Numbered from the stretch's first letter, positions 17,701 through 26,552 are shown. The stretch is 64,000 nucleotides of DNA from Mesonia phycicola (GCF_900141885.1 NZ_FQYY01000004.1:1277-65276); one strand, 5' to 3'. Translations and numbers: made by a program. Notes: generated by a model not told the origin, from the letters alone.

Positions 17701-19772
17701 TCTAATTGAACAGTGGCTTTGGTTGTTAAATCTATATTTTGATCTTTAAAAACTAAATCTACATCACCTGTACCATTGGTAATATTACCCGAGAGTTTTA
17801 AATCTGATAAATCGTAAGCATTATAAGTTAATTTGGTAAAGCTAGAAGTTAATTCTGCATTTAAATTATTTATATGATCTCCATCACCTTTTGTTTTAAT
17901 TTCTGCGGAGATTTTTCCTAAACTCTCATTTTGTAGTAGTTTACCTAAATCTAATTCTACTGTTTTTAATTCTGCATCAAAAGAAGTCTTTTTTTCATTT
18001 TTATAACTTCCTACCAACTCTACCCTACCTTCGGGTATTAATAACTTTGCATTTGCTTTTATATTAGACAAACCACCACTAACATTACCTGTAAGACTTA
18101 CCGTATTAGGGATAGAAATACCTAGCTCTTTTTCATCTACAAAATTTACTAAATCTTTTCTCGTAGATGTTATATTTATATTATTTAAAACCAATTGTAG
18201 TTGATCTACATTGGTGATAGATTGCAAAGTCCCGTTGGTAGAGATATGGGTATTGTTCCAATTTAAATGAAAAGAGTTAACTTTTAAGTTTTCTAGATTT
18301 CCAGAGCCAGTAATTGTTCCATTTATTGGTACAGAACTTAATTGTTGTAAATATAGATTAGATTTTAAATCTGGATTAAATTTAAAAATATCTTTTAGGT
18401 CTAAATGAATTGTATGTAACTCTGTTTGAAGGTGAACAGAGTTCATATTCTTAAGAACTTCATCTAAACTAGAATATTTTGCAGATAAATTTCCTGCTAA
18501 TTGAGAATTACCTGTGGCTATTTTTATATTTTCTAACGTAAAACTATCTCTTTTTAAGCTACTCTTAAATGATAATTGGTTTAACTTAAAATCACTTACA
18601 TTTTCTTGGAACTGAAATTGATTTACTTGAATATTAGCAGTTTGGTTTTCTGTTAATACTAAGTCTTCTGCAACAAAATTAAAATGTTCTATATCAAAAT
18701 TTTGTGGATTAAATTGATTGGTTTGTTGATAGATTTCTCCTTGTTTAAACAGTATTTGATTATCTAACCAACTAATATTAGCAACATTTACCCTCCAACT
18801 AGGCCAAATTTCTTGTATAGATAGATTTTGAGAGTTAGTAGTTTCTGTTTGATTAGTTTCTGATTTTGGTAACTGAATGTTTACTATAGAATTGTTTAAT
18901 ACAAGTTGATCTAAATTTAAAATTTGATCTTCTAAATTTACTTGTGGTATTTCTGCATAAAATTCTTTTAAATTGATTTTTGCGCTTAAGTTTTGTGGTG
19001 AAGATTTGTAACTAGCTTTTACATTATTTAATTCTACTTCTCCTATTCTAAAGTTAGGTAGTATGCTAGAAGTAGTATCTACAGTAGTTACGATTTTGGT
19101 TTGTGTTAATTGTACAGTTGTATTTTCTATTTTAAATACATCTGCTTCAAAATTCATTTTTTCAAGATCAAATAAATCTCCTTTATAGTTTAAATTACCA
19201 AGATTTAATTGGGCGTCTATTCCAGAAACAGAATCTTTATAAGTAAAATTAATTTCAGATACATCTATATTTCCTATAAAAATATCTATAGAAGTTTCAT
19301 TTTTTGCTGTAGTCTGTGTAGTATCTGCTGTAGTAAAAGCATCTATTAAAAATTGATAGTTAAAACCGTTAATAGAGTCTTTTCTAATTAAATTTGCTTT
19401 AGCTCCGTGCCACTTTAAATAATCTAAACTAAAAGAGTTACCTTTAATAATAGGCCAAAGAGGTATATCTGCTTCTAATTTTTTAGAGTATACAAGTGTA
19501 TCACCTACCTCATCTTCTATATAAAGACCTTCTAGATTTATATTACCAGAAAAAGTGATAAATAATTTATCTATATTAAAAGTAGTATTTGTTTTTTTAG
19601 TAACATAATTAGTTACTTTATCTACAATAATACTTTGCCCCCAAGGACTTCTTATGAAAAAGACTAATAATATAAATAGCAGAATTAGGATTAAAATAAT
19701 CCTAGAAAAGATTTTTAGCACTTTATAAAGGCTAGATTTCTTCTTTTTTGATGTGTTTTTATTATTTGTCAA
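14712..19772 (-). CDS. tamB: Translocation/assembly module TamB domain protein
   Basis: The 1686-residue protein has a basic cytoplasmic N-terminus, one membrane anchor (about 20-43) and a very long periplasmic part of repeated beta-rich AsmA/TamB-type segments (ISGKDN, LDLQGDYIAQ, ISGTTTEPKYSGEF and similar). The conserved TamB/DUF490 C-terminal domain is at about 1220-1640 (DGATFNVIIDKRTGDNL, LSGRYRINDGHYEMNLYGLV, QLSFLVYLNVGGEL). An unusually charged tail of mixed K/E residues ends the protein. Family role: bridges the periplasm and hands lipids or outer-membrane protein precursors to the Omp85 partner, here the coupled tamL. The start codon is TTG: a TAG stop lies four codons upstream and no in-frame ATG occurs before the anchor. 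Confidence 0.92.
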   Translation of the reverse strand: MTNNKNTSKKKKSSLYKVLKIFSRIILILILLFILLVFFIRSPWGQSIIVDKVTNYVTKKTNTTFNIDKLFITFSGNINLEGLYIEDEVGDTLVYSKKLEADIPLWPIIKGNSFSLDYLKWHGAKANLIRKDSINGFNYQFLIDAFTTADTTQTTAKNETSIDIFIGNIDVSEINFTYKDSVSGIDAQLNLGNLNYKGDLFDLEKMNFEADVFKIENTTVQLTQTKIVTTVDTTSSILPNFRIGEVELNNVKASYKSSPQNLSAKINLKEFYAEIPQVNLEDQILNLDQLVLNNSIVNIQLPKSETNQTETTNSQNLSIQEIWPSWRVNVANISWLDNQILFKQGEIYQQTNQFNPQNFDIEHFNFVAEDLVLTENQTANIQVNQFQFQENVSDFKLNQLSFKSSLKRDSFTLENIKIATGNSQLAGNLSAKYSSLDEVLKNMNSVHLQTELHTIHLDLKDIFKFNPDLKSNLYLQQLSSVPINGTITGSGNLENLKVNSFHLNWNNTHISTNGTLQSITNVDQLQLVLNNINITSTRKDLVNFVDEKELGISIPNTVSLTGNVSGGLSNIKANAKLLIPEGRVELVGSYKNEKKTSFDAELKTVELDLGKLLQNESLGKISAEIKTKGDGDHINNLNAELTSSFTKLTYNAYDLSDLKLSGNITNGTGDVDLVFKDQNIDLTTKATVQLDSVKPKVDFNVDLQGIDLLALGISNRDIRAKLLLNGTYQGAPDYFTVDAKIEEAVAVYEESPYYIGNINIHSQIGQDSTAVTVKGGFIDSKLYSNASPADFLEALERHATHYFKTPKTQDSIKKPVNIYFEINITDRPIISDVLAEGIKEMDSIHLLVDFKEADKILTANFSIPYLNYNDNKLDSLEFKLNSTKESANFNLGFQGIEAEPLAIEKTFFEGKITKDTLQLDFNSVKGEDVLYHISSNISGKDNKIHFSINPNRLILNKNKWEVSSTNFVEFGDNTINFNQFSFSRNNQKIAFKNNYEVEAPHMGVTFQDFKLSTILGYFNQDQYLSSGLMKGDFVIVNPFEDLGLIADLDIQDFKVTDVALGDLAIDASSKGAGNYDLNLALLGEQIDLDLQGDYIAQTTAAKLDFDLNISKLGLPLLEQFFEGELEETKGDLTAQINISGTTTEPKYSGEFGFKNTNFLVTKLNSKFSISDEKIKLDNNGVNFSRFSVLDENNNEFIIRGDINTSESLIDPTFNLKINADNFQALNSTAEDNDLYYGKAIFDLRAKLAGKLSFPKLDLNFTVKKDTDVTYVLPISQVGINERDGVVVFVNKENPDNILTKTDENEISAVLAGVELTSKLTVEDGATFNVIIDKRTGDNLKLIGDANLLFNIDRSGRTTLSGRYRINDGHYEMNLYGLVKRKFNIANGSTITWTGDPMNADLDVKAIYALETSASSLMASQTSSSSSTTQDQYRQQLSFLVYLNVGGELLQPELNFGLDMPEEDQGAINGTVYTVVNQINEQEDQLNKQVFSLLVLNRFYPESGSDGSSGGVETVARDNLNQALSDQLNVFSDKLTGNTGIQLNFGLDSYTDYQGSSPQDRTDLSVSAQKNLFDDRLIVKAGSDIGLQGEAATGEENPVIGNVSIEYLLTEDGRWRLKGFRKSSYENIIDGQVFVNGIALIFTREFNEFKELFNKSALEIKQEEREKKKENRKKNKANNKAKEEEEN

Positions 19773-19845
19773 ATTACAATCCTAATTACAGGGCAATATA
19801 GACTGTAGATTTGATGGAAAAAAAGCTTAACTGTTGAAATTTAGT

Positions 19846-19854
19846 TAAATTTTG
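19846..19854 (+). promoter_or_regulatory. Near-consensus promoter box TAAATTTTG
   Basis: TAAATTTTG has one base more than the TAnnTTTG element. It ends 13 bases before the closing stem of the RNA candidate at 19867, the right distance for a start site, and supports plus-strand transcription. Confidence 0.35.
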
Positions 19855-19866
19855 AAAGAATAATAA

Positions 19867-19986
19867 GTAAGGGCTGCTTAAAAACAAATTTACCCCACGT
19901 ACCTGTTTTCACCTATACAACAAATCCTGCAGCGGTTTGTTGTGAATTATGCGTTAAGCATAAAACGGCTAGCAGCCTTACTTTTT
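19867..19986 (+). ncRNA. Candidate structured non-coding RNA (possibly 6S/Flavo-1-like)
   Basis: A long-range closing stem pairs GTAAGGGCTGCT (19867-19878) with AGCAGCCTTAC (19971-19981): 11 pairs and one bulged G, followed by TTTTTATT. Inside are two hairpins. One pairs CAACAAATC with GGTTTGTTG (9 bp, 7-base loop, about 19918-19942). The other pairs TTATGC with GCATAA (loop GTTAA, about 19948-19964). A long unpaired 5' side contains CAAATTTACCCCACGT. The segment CAAATTTA is the reverse complement of the promoter -7 box TAAATTTG, as expected if the RNA mimics a promoter as 6S RNA does. It lies in a 313-base gap between two minus-strand genes. The 6S/Flavo-1 name is a guess from shape; orientation is inferred from the T-run and the promoter-like box. 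Confidence 0.5.
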
Positions 19987-20043
19987 ATTAAATCTTATGT
20001 ATAAATACACATAACAAATATAGACTATGTTTAGATAACAGCC

Positions 20044-20059
20044 TTACGGAAAACCGTAA
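20044..20059. promoter_or_regulatory. Palindrome TTACGG-AAAA-CCGTAA
   Basis: A perfect 6-bp inverted repeat with loop AAAA lies 27 bases past the stop of the response-regulator gene. A near-identical copy with one substitution occurs at about 36808-36823 inside the island. It could be an operator or a small hairpin; the T-run needed for a terminator is weak. Confidence 0.35.
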
Positions 20060-20085
20060 AATTAGATTGTTTTTAATCTTTCTTA

Positions 20086-20757
20086 TTAAATTATACCTAG
20101 ATCTTTAGATTTTGCGATTAAGTTAATAGTATTTTTTGCTTTAAAATAATTTTTTAGGTTATTTATTCTTTTCTCAATAGTACTTGTGCTTGATGGTGAC
20201 ACTTTTTTTCTTTTAAAAATTTTAGAAATTTCTGATTGATTGTAACCTTGCTCTAACATTCTTAAAAGTTCTATATCATAATTATCTATTTCTTGATGGC
20301 ATTTATTGGTATAAAGATTACTTAATGATTTTGAAAAGTATTTATTTCCTTGGTTAATTGCTTTAATTGCTTTTTCTAAATCTTTTTGATCGTTTCTGCC
20401 TTTACATACATATGCATCAATCTCTAAGTGGTTAAAAAAATATTCTATTTTATGTAATCTGTCTTCTATAGAAAATACAAGAATTTTAATGTTCTTATTT
20501 TCATTTTTAACAGCTTTAATTAAATCTTCTCCATTTAAAAAATTTACTTCTCTATGATCTTTGGCAAAAGATAAATCTGTAATCAACAAATCATAAGGAG
20601 AGTTGTCTTTTACTGCTTTTTTTATCATTATATACGCATCATCACAGTATTGAACAAAATCTCTTTTTTCTATATGAAATTTTTCTAAGATACTAGATAA
20701 ACCTAAGTGAATGCTTTTTATATCTTCAGCTATAATTACTTTATTGATTCTAGACAT
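20086..20757 (-). CDS. Response regulator (NarL/LuxR-like)
   Basis: The 223-residue protein has an N-terminal receiver domain (VIIAEDIKSIHLGL, phospho-acceptor Asp61 in LLITDLSFAK, with ILVFSIED and AYVCKGR further on) and a C-terminal helix-turn-helix at about 155-215 (DIELLRMLEQGYNQSEISK). The recognition region is atypical for LuxR proteins: KRKKVSPSSTSTIEKRINNLKNYF replaces the usual VSxxTVxxHxxxI pattern, though the layout is the same. The start codon follows the kinase stop directly (TAA-ATG), so the pair is translationally coupled. It should be phosphorylated by the preceding kinase; target genes are not evident. Confidence 0.88.
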   Translation of the reverse strand: MSRINKVIIAEDIKSIHLGLSSILEKFHIEKRDFVQYCDDAYIMIKKAVKDNSPYDLLITDLSFAKDHREVNFLNGEDLIKAVKNENKNIKILVFSIEDRLHKIEYFFNHLEIDAYVCKGRNDQKDLEKAIKAINQGNKYFSKSLSNLYTNKCHQEIDNYDIELLRMLEQGYNQSEISKIFKRKKVSPSSTSTIEKRINNLKNYFKAKNTINLIAKSKDLGII

Positions 20758-22680
20758 TTAATAATTAAATTTTAAAATCATTTTAGTTCCTTTTTCTGTT
20801 TTCTCAAATTTCAGAATACCGTTTAATTCAGATATTCTATACTTTATATTATTTATACCGTTACTAGCGCTTTCTTTATTTAAATTAAAACCTTTCCCGT
20901 TATCACTGTACTTTATTTCTAATATTTTCGGGTGTTCTACAAAAGAAATTACAACTACATTAGCATTACTGTGCTTTTTCATATTTGTCATTAACTCTTG
21001 TAAAATTCTATAGATATTTAGCTTTAAATCGTTATTTATCTTTTTCCATAATGCTACAGAAGAGTTTTGAATTAAAATATTTGCATTTTCATTTTTAAAA
21101 CTTGTAAGCATTGTGTTTAAGTTTCTGTGAAAGTTTTCTAACATTTCAGAACTATCATATTCTCTAGAAATATTTCTACTTCTGGCGTAAATACTTTCTA
21201 AGTGATCTAATATGTCATTTTTAGATGTTATTTGTTTATGTTCTAATTTATTAATTAGTGTATAAACCTCGTTAGCTACCTCATCATGCACTCTTTTAGA
21301 TATTTTATTTTCTGTGTTGTAAATAGCTAATCTTTTGTTTTTTTGAGTTCTGTTTTTATGTATAATAAAGATAAGAATCATCATTATTAATAAAAATAAA
21401 ATTATTATGATTGTAATAATGTATCTAGAATTTTCTTTTTCTATTTCTAATGCTCGCTCTGCCCCATCTGCCTCTAGTTTTAATATTTTTTGTTCATTAA
21501 TTTCACTATCAAATCTAATTTTAGCAAATTGATTAGTGGCGTTTAATCTAGCATTATCTACACTATCGTTTAAAACAAAATATTTAGTTAAATACACGTC
21601 ACTTTCTTTATCATCACAAAGAGCTAAAATTTTATACATTTCTAAACGATCATCTACTCCTTGTATTCTAGCTAAAGCTTTTTTGGCATTTAAAACAGCT
21701 TTCTGTTTATCTTTATCTTGATAGTATTTTGCTAAATGAATGTAATAAGAAATTCTTGGCCTAGCTTGGCTGTTTTCTATAAGATTTATTGCTTCTCTAA
21801 TAAGTTTTAATCCGCTAGTATCTCCTTTTTTAAGTTTAGCATATCCTAAATTATCTAAAACTCTAGATTTTTCATTTATAGAATTATTATTAATAGTATC
21901 ATTCAATAATTCATTAAAAAGTACAATACTTTCATCTATATGTCCTGCTTCTAACAAAAACATAGCTTTATTATTAATAAGTGTGGGTGTAAGTTGTTTA
22001 TAGTTATTAATATCTATACATTTCTGAATCCAATGTATTGCACTATCATAATCTTTTTGATTAAAAGAAGTGATTGCTAATAAATTATAACCTCCTATTA
22101 AATATTGTATATTCTCTTCATTCTTTAAATCTAAATAATCTAGAGCTCTAATTTGGTTATTTTGACTTCCTACATAATCACCAAGTTTATTTTGTACACT
22201 AGCCATACGTATCATAGACTTAGCTATGTTTAAGCTATCTTCAATATCTAGGTACAATTTTTTAGATTTATTAAAATAATAATACGCTTTATCGTAAGAG
22301 TAACCGTTTTCGTAATAAAATAAACCTACATCATAATTAGCTTTTGCTAGATTTAGCTTGAGCTCAGATTTTTCAGCATAATTTATTAAAGTATCAATAA
22401 ATGGTGAAATTTCTTTTTCATTTACGCTATCTTTATATATATTAAACATATAAGAATAAGCCTTAAAAGCAGAAATATTATTCTCGTCTATTTTAGCTAT
22501 TTTAAAAACAGAATCTAATTGGCTAAATTGATACGAAGAAAATATAGAATCTCTCTCTTCGTGATTAATTAATTCTCTTTGTACTAGTTTTCTTTTTTCT
22601 TCTTTACAGTTATAAAATAACACTGTTAGAAAAAAACTTATTAGAAGAATCTTATTATGACTTAATTTTGATTTTACCAA
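20758..22680 (-). CDS. TPR-containing sensor histidine kinase (HisKA_3/NarX type)
   Basis: About 640 residues. An N-terminal signal with possible lipobox (FLTVLFYNC), a TPR-rich periplasmic sensor (about 70-390, repeats such as YYENGYSYDKAYYYFNKSKK), one membrane segment (about 410-435), then a HisKA_3 dimerisation domain with His465 in RVHDEVANEVY and a HATPase_c domain (LQELMTNMKKHSNAN, YSDNGKGFNL). This design is common in Bacteroidetes and pairs with LuxR-like regulators; its partner follows with no intervening base. The start is TTG at 22680; no ATG precedes the signal sequence. The start assignment is less certain than the function. The stimulus is unknown. Confidence 0.88.
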   Translation of the reverse strand: MVKSKLSHNKILLISFFLTVLFYNCKEEKRKLVQRELINHEERDSIFSSYQFSQLDSVFKIAKIDENNISAFKAYSYMFNIYKDSVNEKEISPFIDTLINYAEKSELKLNLAKANYDVGLFYYENGYSYDKAYYYFNKSKKLYLDIEDSLNIAKSMIRMASVQNKLGDYVGSQNNQIRALDYLDLKNEENIQYLIGGYNLLAITSFNQKDYDSAIHWIQKCIDINNYKQLTPTLINNKAMFLLEAGHIDESIVLFNELLNDTINNNSINEKSRVLDNLGYAKLKKGDTSGLKLIREAINLIENSQARPRISYYIHLAKYYQDKDKQKAVLNAKKALARIQGVDDRLEMYKILALCDDKESDVYLTKYFVLNDSVDNARLNATNQFAKIRFDSEINEQKILKLEADGAERALEIEKENSRYIITIIIILFLLIMMILIFIIHKNRTQKNKRLAIYNTENKISKRVHDEVANEVYTLINKLEHKQITSKNDILDHLESIYARSRNISREYDSSEMLENFHRNLNTMLTSFKNENANILIQNSSVALWKKINNDLKLNIYRILQELMTNMKKHSNANVVVISFVEHPKILEIKYSDNGKGFNLNKESASNGINNIKYRISELNGILKFEKTEKGTKMILKFNY

Positions 22681-22847
22681 AATTGTAAATTTGTTTAAAG
22701 AGGCTATAAAAATACCTGTTTAGTATAAGAAATTCTAAAATCTTCCTAAATAAAATTAATTTTCGTGTTATAGTCCGTTAAAATTAAATGCGGTTAGGTT
22801 ATTTTTTTTCAAATTGAAATGTTAAAAACAAACGCATCTAAATTTAT

Positions 22848-25800
22848 ATGAAAAAACTACTCTCTTTAAGCTCAATTTTTGTACTCATATGTTTATTCTC
22901 TTCTTCTGTAGCAATAGCACAGAAACACAAAGAAGTTTCTAAAACTATATTTTTTACATCTAATACTGGCTTTCAAGAAAAATCTAAATCTAGAGAGGTT
23001 TTATCTGCTATATCTAAAGCTTCTCAAACCGCAGAAAATGCATCTGTACTTTTAATTGGTAACCTTACACCTAAAGATGGTTTTGCTCAAAGAGACCAAA
23101 AAAATAGAAGAGCAGAAATTAAAAAATACTTGAGAGAAGAATTATTAAACCCATTGAAAGATTTTAATGGAAATTTAATATTTGGTCCTGGTTATAACGA
23201 ATGGAATAAAGAGGGTCATGAAAATATTGACGACTTAGAATCTTTTTTACAAGATAATAGTAACTCTGATTTTTGGCCAGATGATGGCTGCGCTACAGAA
23301 AACGAGTCTTTAAGTGACGAAGTAGAACTTATTATGGTAGACTCTCAATGGTTTTTAGAAGATTGGGATAAACACCCATACATTAATAATAAATGCGATA
23401 TAAAAACAAGAGAACAATTTTTTGTAGAATTTAAAGATGATATAAAAGATGCACAAGGCAAAACAGTTATTGTAGCAGTACACCACCCTGTTCTTAGTTT
23501 TTCTAAACTAGGTTTTTTTGATAAGATGGGAGGTTTTACTTCACAATCTTTTTACAGTAAAAAAAGGCAAGAATTAGCTGGAAGAATGGAAACTCTAGCC
23601 AACCAATTTGAAGATGTGATATTTATATCTGGTAGCGATAAAAATCTTCAGTTTATAGAAGATGATGGTCTGCCACAAATTATAAGTGGTACAAGCGTTA
23701 GTAAAACCCACAAAGTAAAAGATGATGAAGATTTACGTTTTTCTTCATTAAAGGTAGGCTACACAAAATTAACTGTATTTAAAGATGGAAGCTCTAAAGC
23801 TGAATTTTATAGTGTAGAAAACAGTAATTCAGAAAAAATTGGAGAACAGTTTATTAAACGAGAACGTATCTCTAAAGATGAAGTTAGTTACCACTCAAAA
23901 AGTGAATTTGGTAAAACCTATAAAGCTTCTGTTTACAAAAAAGAAGAGACAGATAAAAGTGGCATTTACAAAACCTTTTGGGGAGATCATTACAGAGATG
24001 TATATAGCAAAAAAATTGAAGTCCCTGTATTATTTATAGATACTTTACCAGGTAACCCAAAAGCAATTAGTGAAGGTGGTGGTAACCAATCTAGATCACT
24101 TAGAATTAAAGGAGATGATGATCACGAATACACACTTCGTGAAGTAGAAAAAAGTGCGTTACGTTTTATACAATCATTTATAAAAGATCATTATGTAAGA
24201 GATTACATGCAAAAAACAATTGCAGAAGATCTTGTACAAGATTTTTATACTACCGCGCATCCCTACGCTCCTTTTGCTGTAAACGATATTTTAGATGCGG
24301 TAAATATCTTTCACGCTAATCCAAAAATTTATTACCTACCTAAACAGAAGAATATAGGTATTTTTAATGAAGATTATGGTGATAAACTATACATGCTTGA
24401 AGAACACGTTGGAGATGAGAACAAAAGCTTTAAAGACTTTGGTGATGCAGATGATATTTTAAGTACTGCAGATATGTATTTAGAAGTACAAGAATCTAAA
24501 GACATACAAATAGACGAACCATTATTTATTAGAGCTCGTTTAATGGATATGCTAATGGGAGACTGGGATAGACACAGTGACCAATGGAGATGGGCAGAAT
24601 TTGAGCAGGAAAACGGAAAGAAAATTTACAAAGTTATTCCTAGAGATAGAGATCAAGTATTCTCTAAATATGACGGCTTAGCGGTAGACTTATTTAAATT
24701 AGGAGTTCCTCTTTTTAGACCTATGCAAACTTTTGGTCCAGATATAAAAAGTGTAAAATGGTTAAATCTGGCAGGTTACCCTCTAGATAAAGCATTTATT
24801 AATGGTGCAACTTGGGAAGAATGGAAAACCCAAGCAGAATATATACAAAACAATTTAACCGAAGCAAAAATAGATGCGGCATTTGCAGCTTTACCTACAG
24901 ATGTACAAGATGAAAGTATAGAGCAAATTGTAAAAGACTTAAAAGCTCGTAAAAATAATCTTGTAGATATTGCTAAACGTTATTACCTCTATCAAAAAAA
25001 GTTTGAAACTGTAATTGGTACAGAAGATGACGATCAATTTATAATTACTAGAAAAAAACAAGGAGTTACTCAAATACAAATGTATAATGAAGATAATGAA
25101 CTAGTTTTTGATGAAGTTTATAAAAAAGATGAAACCAATCAAATTTGGATTTATGGTTTAGATGGAGACGATGAGTTTAAAATTGAAGGAGACGGAGATC
25201 ATTATATTAAACTAAAGGTTATAGGCGGTGAAGAAAACGACATCTATAATTTTAAAAATAAACGAAATGCTAAGCTTTATGATTATAAAAGCAAAAAAAA
25301 TACTATTGTAGAAGCTGGTAAAAAATGGTTAGTAGATTCTTATGAGATTAATAATTACAATCCAGACAAAAAACTTTCTAACCAAAACGTAGTATTACCA
25401 AGCATTGCTTTTGATCAAGATGCAGGTTTTCAAATTGGAGTAAATGACACTTATACTACTTATGGCTTGGCTAACAATCCGTTTGCTACTCAACATACTT
25501 TTGATGCTCGTTATCATGCAGCCACCAAGGGATTTTCTTTTAATTATTATGGAGAGTTTGCTCATATTTTTAAAGATTTAAATTTAGGGATAGATGCTAA
25601 ATTTACTAGTCCTACCTACGCGATGAACTTTTTTGGTTACGGTAATCAAACTACATATTATGAAGATAATGTAACTATGGATTATAACAGAGTTGGCGTA
25701 AGCCAATGGAGTATTGCTCCTTCACTAATATGGAGACAAGAATTAGGCTATAGTGCATATTTTAAACCTTCTATAGAGTCTTATAAAGTAGAATATGAAG

Positions 25801-26426
25801 CTAATCAAACCACAGGTGAGTTCTTTAATAGTGATAATGATTTATTTGATAACCAAACCTATGCTGGTGCAGAAATAGGATTACAATTTAAAAATAAACC
25901 AGGACAAATTTCTTTTATTCGTCGTGGTATGGAGTATAAATTAGTTGGTGGTTATAAAACTAACATAAACGGTAATGACAATAAATTTGGATACATAAAG
26001 CCAACCATCTCTTTAGATTATCCTTTACACCCAAGTGGTGTAGCCGTAATTGCAACCAAAATTGAAGGTGAAGCTATTTTAGGAGATAACTATGAGTTTT
26101 ACCACGGCGCAACTATTGGAGGTAACAATAGCTTAAGAGGTTACAGAAATGAGCGTTTTAATGGTAAATATTCATATTATCAAACTACAGATTTAAGAGT
26201 AGGTATTACAAAATTTAGAACTAATTTTATTCCTATACGTTTAGGGGTAACTGCAGGTTTTGATTATGGACGTGTTTGGCTAGATAATGATAATTCTGAA
26301 AAATGGCACAATAGTTATGGAGGCTCTGTATTTGTAAACGGTTTTCAGGCATTTACCGGTAATTTAGGATTTTACCATAGTGAAGATGGCAATCGAGTAA
26401 TTTTCACCTTAGGGTTTAAGTTTTAA
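22848..26426 (+). CDS. Metallophosphatase-like/Omp85 (BamA-type) fusion protein
   Basis: The 1192-residue protein has a signal peptide (1-25, ending VAIAQ), a calcineurin-like phosphoesterase region (about 30-330), a conserved middle region (about 380-730) and an Omp85/D15 beta-barrel (about 800-1192) with GGNNSLRGYRNERF near 1090-1105. This three-part design is a known Bacteroidetes outer-membrane family of unknown role. In this copy the metal-site motifs look lost: GDN is GNL (about 69), GNHDW is GYNEW (about 115) and GHDHN is GSDKN (about 263); only HHP (about 212) remains. The middle region has MGDWDRHSDQWRW followed by IPRDRDQVFSKYDG (about 570-605), which resembles a CotH/Fam20-type kinase signature. 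It is monocistronic with its own terminator. Confidence 0.85.
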   Translation: MKKLLSLSSIFVLICLFSSSVAIAQKHKEVSKTIFFTSNTGFQEKSKSREVLSAISKASQTAENASVLLIGNLTPKDGFAQRDQKNRRAEIKKYLREELLNPLKDFNGNLIFGPGYNEWNKEGHENIDDLESFLQDNSNSDFWPDDGCATENESLSDEVELIMVDSQWFLEDWDKHPYINNKCDIKTREQFFVEFKDDIKDAQGKTVIVAVHHPVLSFSKLGFFDKMGGFTSQSFYSKKRQELAGRMETLANQFEDVIFISGSDKNLQFIEDDGLPQIISGTSVSKTHKVKDDEDLRFSSLKVGYTKLTVFKDGSSKAEFYSVENSNSEKIGEQFIKRERISKDEVSYHSKSEFGKTYKASVYKKEETDKSGIYKTFWGDHYRDVYSKKIEVPVLFIDTLPGNPKAISEGGGNQSRSLRIKGDDDHEYTLREVEKSALRFIQSFIKDHYVRDYMQKTIAEDLVQDFYTTAHPYAPFAVNDILDAVNIFHANPKIYYLPKQKNIGIFNEDYGDKLYMLEEHVGDENKSFKDFGDADDILSTADMYLEVQESKDIQIDEPLFIRARLMDMLMGDWDRHSDQWRWAEFEQENGKKIYKVIPRDRDQVFSKYDGLAVDLFKLGVPLFRPMQTFGPDIKSVKWLNLAGYPLDKAFINGATWEEWKTQAEYIQNNLTEAKIDAAFAALPTDVQDESIEQIVKDLKARKNNLVDIAKRYYLYQKKFETVIGTEDDDQFIITRKKQGVTQIQMYNEDNELVFDEVYKKDETNQIWIYGLDGDDEFKIEGDGDHYIKLKVIGGEENDIYNFKNKRNAKLYDYKSKKNTIVEAGKKWLVDSYEINNYNPDKKLSNQNVVLPSIAFDQDAGFQIGVNDTYTTYGLANNPFATQHTFDARYHAATKGFSFNYYGEFAHIFKDLNLGIDAKFTSPTYAMNFFGYGNQTTYYEDNVTMDYNRVGVSQWSIAPSLIWRQELGYSAYFKPSIESYKVEYEANQTTGEFFNSDNDLFDNQTYAGAEIGLQFKNKPGQISFIRRGMEYKLVGGYKTNINGNDNKFGYIKPTISLDYPLHPSGVAVIATKIEGEAILGDNYEFYHGATIGGNNSLRGYRNERFNGKYSYYQTTDLRVGITKFRTNFIPIRLGVTAGFDYGRVWLDNDNSEKWHNSYGGSVFVNGFQAFTGNLGFYHSEDGNRVIFTLGFKF

Positions 26427-26446
26427 AATAATAATCATAAAGTTTT

Positions 26447-26477
26447 AAAAGCGTGAATACTTCTTCACGCTTTTTTT
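26447..26477 (+). terminator. Rho-independent terminator
   Basis: AAAAGCGTGAA (26447-26457) pairs with TTCACGCTTTT (26464-26474), with loop TACTTC and TTT beyond. It starts 21 bases after the stop of the phosphatase/Omp85 gene. Confidence 0.88.
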
Positions 26478-26539
26478 ATGATTTCAACTTTTGTTTAGAA
26501 ATTTCAACCGAAAAAATCTATAATTCAATTCATAATTCT

Positions 26540-26547
26540 TAAATTTG
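26540..26547 (+). promoter_or_regulatory. Promoter -7 box TAAATTTG of the thiamin operon
   Basis: TAAATTTG is a perfect TAnnTTTG match a few bases before the TPP riboswitch, so transcription would start at about 26553. No clear -33 TTG was found at 19-21 bases upstream. Confidence 0.6.
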
Positions 26548-26552
26548 ATACG

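Noticed and set aside
14712..19772. A frameshift or missing start in tamB
   Set aside because: The lack of an ATG is explained by a TTG start; an in-frame stop four codons upstream and the immediate membrane anchor support it.
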